Source: Glutamicibacter uratoxydans (lineage in GTDB: Bacteria; Actinomycetota; Actinomycetes; Actinomycetales; Micrococcaceae). From it: 64,000 bases of DNA. The notes under the pieces were generated by a model. That model made no database searches and was not told the DNA's origin. It was given only the letters and a program-made list of their open reading frames with translations. The stretch spans positions 39,744 to 103,743 of the forward strand of contig NZ_BJNY01000014.1 of the NCBI RefSeq assembly GCF_006539925.1. Reading direction: 5' to 3'. Both the position numbers and the translations under genes were made by a program. Shown here piece by piece: positions 59,408 through 64,000 of the stretch; within the stretch, counting starts at the first letter, position 1, and each line of letters starts with the position of its first letter.

Positions 59408-60697
59408 TTGAGCGGTGAAAAGAGCCTGAAGGTCGCCCTGCTGGGCGCCGGCACTGTTGGAGCGCAGACAGCAAGGATTTTGCTCGACGACGCCCAAGCG
59501 CTGGCCGAGCGCAGCGGCGTGAGCCTGGAGCTGATCGGCATTGCCGTGCGCACCGTGGACGCGAAGCGCGATGTGCAGCTGCCGGCCGAATTGTTCACCA
59601 CCGACGCCAACGCGCTGATCGATCAGGCCGACGTGGTCATCGAGCTGCTCGGCGGACTGCAGCCTGCAGGGGACTACATCGCCCGCGCGCTGTCCCGCGG
59701 CGCCAGCGTGGTCACCGGCAACAAGGCCCTGATCGCCGCCGAAGGCGCCCGCCTGAACGCGCTGGCCGCCGCCAACGGCGCCCAGCTGCGCTATGAGGCG
59801 GCCGTGGCAGGAGCGATCCCGATCCTGCGCCCGATCGCCGACTCGCTGGCCGGAGACCACATCACCAAGGTCATGGGCATCGTCAACGGCACCACGAACT
59901 TCATCCTCGACGCGATGGATTCCACCGGCGCCGCCTTTGCCGACGTGCTCGCCGAAGCCCAGGCGCTGGGCTACGCGGAGGCCGACCCCACCGCCGACGT
60001 GGGCGGGCACGACGCTGCGGCCAAAGCGGCGATCCTCGCCTCGCTGGCATTCCACACCACCGTCTCCTCCGACCAGGTGCACACCGAAGGCATCACCCAG
60101 GTGACCGCCGAGGACGTGGCGGCCGCGGCGGATGCAGGCTATGTCATCAAGCTGCTGGCCATCGCCCAGAAGGACGAGGCCGGCGTATCGGTGCGGGTCT
60201 ACCCGTCGCTGATCAAGCGCAGCCACCCGCTGGCCAGCGTGCGCGGCGCGTTCAACGCCGTCTTCGTCGAGGCCGAGAACGCCGGGGACCTGATGTTCTA
60301 CGGCGCCGGCGCGGGCGGCAACCCGACCGCTTCGGCAGTGATGGGCGACGTCGTCGCCGTCGCCCGCCAGCTGGCGGCCGGTGCTCCGCTGCCCAACGGC
60401 TCGGCGGACCTGCCGGTGAACCTGTTGGACTTCGATCAGATCACCACCCGCTACTGGATCGGCCTATCCATCACCGACCAGCCGGGCGTGCTCGCTCGCG
60501 TCGCCGATGTGTTCGGCACGCACGGCGTGTCCATCGAATCCATGATCCAGCACGGCGGCGAAGGCAGCGAGGCGGCGTCCCTGCGCATCCTGACCCACCT
60601 GGGCACCGAAGCCGCCCTGCGCACCACCGTCGAAGCGCTTGAGGCGCTGGACGTGGTCAATACTGTTACATCCGTTATGCGAGTTGAAGGAAACTAA
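59408..60697 (+). CDS. hom: Homoserine dehydrogenase
   Basis: 429 residues from TTG 59408, directly after the lysA stop. NAD(P) site [19 protein letters not shown], catalytic region [13 protein letters not shown] and [27 protein letters not shown] (Lys and Asp conserved), then a C-terminal ACT domain ([32 protein letters not shown] ... LRILTHLG), the sensor for threonine feedback inhibition in corynebacteria. Sits at the branch from aspartate semialdehyde to threonine and methionine. Confidence 0.95.
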   Translation: MSGEKSLKVALLGAGTVGAQTARILLDDAQALAERSGVSLELIGIAVRTVDAKRDVQLPAELFTTDANALIDQADVVIELLGGLQPAGDYIARALSRGASVVTGNKALIAAEGARLNALAAANGAQLRYEAAVAGAIPILRPIADSLAGDHITKVMGIVNGTTNFILDAMDSTGAAFADVLAEAQALGYAEADPTADVGGHDAAAKAAILASLAFHTTVSSDQVHTEGITQVTAEDVAAAADAGYVIKLLAIAQKDEAGVSVRVYPSLIKRSHPLASVRGAFNAVFVEAENAGDLMFYGAGAGGNPTASAVMGDVVAVARQLAAGAPLPNGSADLPVNLLDFDQITTRYWIGLSITDQPGVLARVADVFGTHGVSIESMIQHGGEGSEAASLRILTHLGTEAALRTTVEALEALDVVNTVTSVMRVEGN

Positions 60698-60698
60698 C

Positions 60699-61799
60699 GT
60701 GGCTCACCAGTGGCGCGGAGTCATCCGCGAATATGCCGACCGTCTGCCAGTAGACGAAAACACCAAGGTCATCACCCTGGGCGAAGGCGGCACCCCGCTC
60801 GTCTTCGCACCGGCCCTGTCCGAGCTGACCGGCAATGAGGTGTACCTGAAGGTCGAGGGCATGAACCCGACCGGCTCCTTCAAGGACCGCGGCATGACCA
60901 TGGCGATGACCGCCGCGGTGGCCGCCGGCGCCAAGGCGGTGGTCTGCGCCTCCACCGGCAACACCTCCGCCTCCGCCGCAGCCTACGCCACCCAGGCCGG
61001 CCTGAAGTGCGCCGTGCTGGTGCCGGACGGCAAGATCGCCATGGGCAAGCTCTCCCAGGCCATCGCCCACGGCGCGCAGCTGCTGCAGGTCGACGGCAAC
61101 TTCGACAACTGCCTCGAGGTGGCCCGCAAGCTGAGCGAAAACTACCCGGTGTTCCTAGTCAACTCCGTGAACCCTGCACGCATCGAGGGCCAGAAGACCG
61201 GCTCCTTCGAGGTCGTGGACTACCTGGGCGACGCCCCCGACTACCACCTGCTGCCGGTGGGCAACGCGGGCAACATCACCGCCTACTGGAAGGGTTACAA
61301 GGAGTACGCCTCCGAGTACACCAACGCCGCGGGGGACACCCTGGCACCGGTGGCCACCAAGACCCCGATCATGTGGGGCTTCCAGGCAGCCGGCGCGGCC
61401 CCGATCGTCGCCGGCCACCCGATCACCGAGCCTGACACCATCGCCACCGCGATCCGCATCGGCAACCCGGCCTCCTGGGAGCAGGCAGAAGCGGCCCGCG
61501 ACGAGTCAGGCGGCCTGATCGACTCGGTCACCGACGAGGAAATCCTCGCAGCCCACCGCTGGCTTTCCTCCCGCGAAGGCGTGTTCGTGGAGCCTGCCTC
61601 CGCCGCCGGCGTCGCAGGTTTGATCAAGCACCATGCAGCCGGCAATGTGCCGAGCGGCAAGAAGATCGTGATCACCGTGACCGGCCACGGACTGAAGGAT
61701 CCGAACTGGGCGCTGAAGCAGGCCGACGGCACCGAGGTCGAGCCGACCAAGGTGGCCTTCGACGTGGTGGAAGTTGCCACCGCCCTGGGTCTTCACTAA
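60699..61799 (+). CDS. thrC: Threonine synthase
   Basis: 366 residues from GTG 60699, one base after the hom stop. PLP lysine in [15 protein letters not shown], phosphate loop [43 protein letters not shown] and C-terminal [15 protein letters not shown]. Makes threonine from phosphohomoserine. The thrB gene starts 149 nt later after a hairpin. The stop codon lies in the first copy of a 17-bp tandem repeat. Confidence 0.96.
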   Translation: MAHQWRGVIREYADRLPVDENTKVITLGEGGTPLVFAPALSELTGNEVYLKVEGMNPTGSFKDRGMTMAMTAAVAAGAKAVVCASTGNTSASAAAYATQAGLKCAVLVPDGKIAMGKLSQAIAHGAQLLQVDGNFDNCLEVARKLSENYPVFLVNSVNPARIEGQKTGSFEVVDYLGDAPDYHLLPVGNAGNITAYWKGYKEYASEYTNAAGDTLAPVATKTPIMWGFQAAGAAPIVAGHPITEPDTIATAIRIGNPASWEQAEAARDESGGLIDSVTDEEILAAHRWLSSREGVFVEPASAAGVAGLIKHHAAGNVPSGKKIVITVTGHGLKDPNWALKQADGTEVEPTKVAFDVVEVATALGLH

Positions 61800-61818
61800 A
61801 GCTGGGTCTTCACTCAAG
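61785..61818 (+). repeat. 17-bp tandem duplication over the thrC stop
   Basis: Units 61785-61801 and 61802-61818 begin CTGGGTCTTCACT and differ at one base (TAAAG against TCAAG), so only the first has the in-frame stop. Confidence 0.85.
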
Positions 61819-61843
61819 CCCTGCACTAATCAGCAACTCCGCG

Positions 61844-61879
61844 GCCCGCTGCCTGCCTGAATCTTGGCAGGCGGCGGGC
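61844..61879 (+). terminator. Hairpin between thrC and thrB
   Basis: 14-bp stem (61844-61857 with 61866-61879) with a single G-T pair, loop TGAATCTT, no long T tract. It could reduce read-through into thrB. Confidence 0.6.
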
Positions 61880-61948
61880 TTCGCACTCTCATCCCCGGCC
61901 TGCCTCGCGGCCGAATTATTTACTGAAGTTTTTACTAAGGAACCCCAG

Positions 61949-62881
61949 ATGGAACAGCAGATCGCCGCCGGACAGCAGCTCATCGTGGAACCGCCTGCCA
62001 CCAGCGCCAATCTGGGCCCGGGATTCGACTCCCTGGGGCTCGCACTCGAATTCCGCGACCGCATTCAGATTCGCACCGGCCAGCACACCAGCGTGCAGAT
62101 TTCCGGCGACGGCGCCGAGTCGCTGCCCAAGGACGCCTCGCACCTGATCATCGCCGAAATGTACAAGTACTGGGCGGCCCGGGGCTTCGCGCCGGTGGGC
62201 ATCGAGCTGCAGGCCGAAAACAACATTCCCCACGCCCGCGGCATGGGCTCTTCCGCCGCCGCGATCGTCGCCGCCTATGCCGCCGCCGACGCACTGCTGC
62301 CAGAGCACGCACGCGGGGGACAGCAGGCGGTCTTCCAGGCGGCGGCCGCCTGGGAAGGGCATCCGGACAACGTCGCCCCGGCAGTCTTCGGCGGGCTGAG
62401 CATCTCCACCACCAACCCCGACGGCAGCTTCTCTACGGCCCTGGTTCCGCTGCACGAGCAGGTCCGCGCGGTGCTCGCGATCCCGTCCAACGGCCTGTCC
62501 ACGGAGGTGGCGCGCGGCGTTTTGCCTGCTCAGGTCGAGCATTCGGTGGCTGCAGCGAATTCCGCCAGCGCGGCACTGCTGATCCACGCGTTGAGCAACG
62601 ACCCTTCCTTCCTGCTGGCCGGGACCGTGGACTACCTGCACCAGTCCTACCGTGGCGCGTCGATGCCGCAGAGCACAGAACTGATCGCGCAGCTGCGCGC
62701 CGTGGGACTGGCAGCGGTAGTTTCGGGTGCCGGACCGACCGTCATGACGCTGGTTGCCGACGAGGACCAGGCGGCGCGCGCCGTCGAGCAAATTCAGCGA
62801 TTCAGCGCACAATCCACGGTGTCGTGGAGGGTCGAAGTTCCATCACTTGCCACCAAGGGTGTTACAGTAGAGGTGCTGTAG
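61949..62881 (+). CDS. thrB: Homoserine kinase
   Basis: 310 residues; phosphorylates homoserine for threonine synthase. GHMP kinase: VEPPATSANLGPGFDSLGLALEF (N-terminal loop), the phosphate loop IPHARGMGSSAAAIVAAYAAA, GHPDNVAPAVFGGL and C-terminal VSGAGPTVMTLV. CTAAGGAACC before the ATG. Last gene of lysA-hom-thrC-thrB, although the hairpin before it may set a lower level. Confidence 0.96.
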   Translation: MEQQIAAGQQLIVEPPATSANLGPGFDSLGLALEFRDRIQIRTGQHTSVQISGDGAESLPKDASHLIIAEMYKYWAARGFAPVGIELQAENNIPHARGMGSSAAAIVAAYAAADALLPEHARGGQQAVFQAAAAWEGHPDNVAPAVFGGLSISTTNPDGSFSTALVPLHEQVRAVLAIPSNGLSTEVARGVLPAQVEHSVAAANSASAALLIHALSNDPSFLLAGTVDYLHQSYRGASMPQSTELIAQLRAVGLAAVVSGAGPTVMTLVADEDQAARAVEQIQRFSAQSTVSWRVEVPSLATKGVTVEVL

Positions 62882-63188
62882 CACCAAAGCAGTCTCGGAT
62901 CATGCGGGTTTGACCCCGGTGATGAACCAACAGGCGAGTGCTAAGGGAAGTGCTTACTTCTTCAAGCCGTTCCGAATTTTCTGCAGTTTGCAGCACCTTT
63001 GATATCCCACACTCATGCACAGTCGTGCCGTCGAGATATCAGTTTTCAATCCCGGATTTCCGCGATCAACAGTTGTACCTTGATGGCGGGCCGGGCGGTG
63101 GAACAGCCATTTTCTTCGCTGCAACACCTCAATTACGGCACAGTGGGCTGCCTGAGGGCACCCAAACAACGAGTCAGAAGGAACTTTC
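62882..63188 (+). other. Leader region of rho
   Basis: 307 bases between thrB and rho. No structural RNA recognised. An 84-codon frame from GTG 62938 ends in a TGA that overlaps the rho GTG (GTGA), so it could be a coupled leader ORF, but it lacks protein-like character. Pyrimidine-rich, C-over-G segments suit Rho loading and would fit the autogenous control known for rho in other bacteria. Confidence 0.4.
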
Positions 63189-64000
63189 GTGACCGAAACC
63201 ACGAGCCTGAATGAAGGCGTGGACACCAAGACTTCCGATACCAAGAGCGCCGGTCTGGCCTCTTTGAAGATGACCCAGCTGCAGCAGCTTGCCTCGCAGC
63301 TCGGTATTACCGGCGGATCGCGCATGCGCAAGGCGGACTTGGTCTCAGCCATTGCAACCCACCAGCGCGGTGGATCCATTCCTGCCAAGGACGCCGCGGC
63401 CAAGTCTGCCGGCGCCAAGAAGGCCGACGCCAAGGCCGAAGAGACGACCGAGGCCGCTTCGGCAGATGCGGCTGGGGCCAAGAAGAGCGCAACGAAGTCG
63501 ACGCGCACCCGCCGCTCGGCCAAGTCCGAAGCAAAGGCTGAAACTGAGGCCGCCCCGGCAGTGACCGGCGAGGCGACCGCAGCGGTCAAGGACGAGGCAC
63601 CGGCTGCAGAGGCCAAGGCCGAAAAGCCTGCCCGCACCCGCCGCCCATCGCGCCGCGTCACCGATTCGGGCAAGATCTCAACTCCTGCAGCTGCGCAGGA
63701 CGCCGAGAGCACCGAAGCCGCCCCTTCGCAGGCAGATGACGCCGCCGAGGCGCAGTCCGGCCAGGAAGCAGCCGCCGCCCGCGCACCTCGCCAGCGCCGC
63801 AACACCCGCGCCGCCAAGGCCGAGGCCGCCGCGCAGGCTGAAGCTGGCGAAGCAAACTCCGAAGCAGCCGCAGCGCAGGCCCCGGCAGAAGCCGGCGCCG
63901 AGTCGGAGCAGCGCAATGGCGAGCAGCGCGAAGAGCGCCGGAACAACCGCCGCGAGCGCAACAACCGCCGCGACCGCAACGAGCGCAACCAGGACCGAGG
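63189..64000 (+). CDS. rho: Transcription termination factor Rho, 3' end outside the window
   Basis: First 270 residues from GTG 63189 (AAGGAAC upstream). N-terminal Rho_N helix-extended-loop-helix is clear: LKMTQLQQLASQLGITGGSRMRKADLVSAIA. After it comes a long low-complexity insert, first Ala/Lys/Glu-rich, then Arg/Asn-rich at the edge of the window (RRNNRRERNNRRDRN). Such basic, R-N-rich inserts are characteristic of actinobacterial Rho (for example Micrococcus luteus), where they add RNA contacts and allow termination on structured, G-rich RNA. The RNA-binding CSD and ATPase domains lie beyond the window. Confidence 0.93.
   Translation, partial: MTETTSLNEGVDTKTSDTKSAGLASLKMTQLQQLASQLGITGGSRMRKADLVSAIATHQRGGSIPAKDAAAKSAGAKKADAKAEETTEAASADAAGAKKSATKSTRTRRSAKSEAKAETEAAPAVTGEATAAVKDEAPAAEAKAEKPARTRRPSRRVTDSGKISTPAAAQDAESTEAAPSQADDAAEAQSGQEAAAARAPRQRRNTRAAKAEAAAQAEAGEANSEAAAAQAPAEAGAESEQRNGEQREERRNNRRERNNRRDRNERNQDR

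Noticed and set aside
62954..63988. 344-codon frame antisense to the start of rho
   Set aside because: Ser/Ala/Arg-rich complement of the Ala/Lys/Glu-rich Rho insert.

Overview
The window looks like chromosomal DNA of a high-GC actinobacterium of the Micrococcaceae type (Arthrobacter/Glutamicibacter-like). This rests on gene content: a WhiB1-type regulator, a SigH/SigR sigma factor with its zinc anti-sigma factor RsrA, a Kgd-type fused 2-oxoglutarate decarboxylase/dehydrogenase, a class II DAHP synthase beside a PASTA kinase, a mycothiol-dependent (MDMPI) family protein, a 24-residue bL37-like ribosomal protein and a tmRNA tag ending in DFALAA. The species call is inference. I see no prophage, insertion sequence, CRISPR array, rRNA or replication origin.

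Layout. 1-7.9 kb: 3' part of pyruvate carboxylase, a small unknown gene, an acyl-CoA synthetase, a membrane protein with an esterase, and PlsC. 7.9-12.1 kb: class II DAHP synthase, then PknL-like kinase and WhiB1 on the other strand. 12.4-21.5 kb: a membrane protein, a 1239-residue FHA-FtsK/EssC-like ATPase, and a divergent tad (Flp-type pilus) operon of the TadA ATPase, TadB, TadC and four small one-TM proteins. 21.6-27.4 kb: prfB, ftsE, ftsX, an M23 hydrolase, smpB and ssrA, i.e. cell division and ribosome rescue. 27.6-33.7 kb: a membrane protein, then a minus-strand run aroA-rsgA-hisN-mntR-usp-crcB-crcB. 33.7-35.7 kb: sigH-rsrA, bL37 and a degenerate SGNH protein. 35.8-42.4 kb: kgd and two CNNM/CBS transport proteins. 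42.6-48.2 kb: metal ABC ATPase and permease, an MDMPI protein, Nudix, Zur, MBL hydrolase, rhodanese and HIT protein. 48.3-55.5 kb: HrpA helicase and a TrpXYZ-like ABC transporter. 55.5-64 kb: a frameshifted GNAT gene, tRNA-Arg(CCG), argS, lysA-hom-thrC-thrB (aspartate family amino acids) and the start of rho.

How the parts fit. DAHP synthase and EPSP synthase are both shikimate enzymes; lysA, hom, thrC and thrB form one biosynthetic run behind argS; ftsEX is followed by a probable partner hydrolase; smpB and ssrA encode both halves of trans-translation; sigH-rsrA is a thiol-oxidative stress switch with a visible autoregulatory promoter; the tandem crcB genes point to fluoride export, and a riboswitch-like fold lies upstream of their operon.

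Most noteworthy: the candidate divergent fluoride riboswitch with an apparent anti-Shine-Dalgarno hairpin; an unlisted bL37 gene; a SigH promoter with two in-frame starts; a conserved-looking SGNH protein without its Ser and His; the EssC-like ATPase divergent from tad with a pair of DnaA boxes between them; and repeated TAGNCT boxes 6-9 nt before start codons, which suggests leaderless transcripts. All boundaries were read by eye; no alignment or fold was computed.
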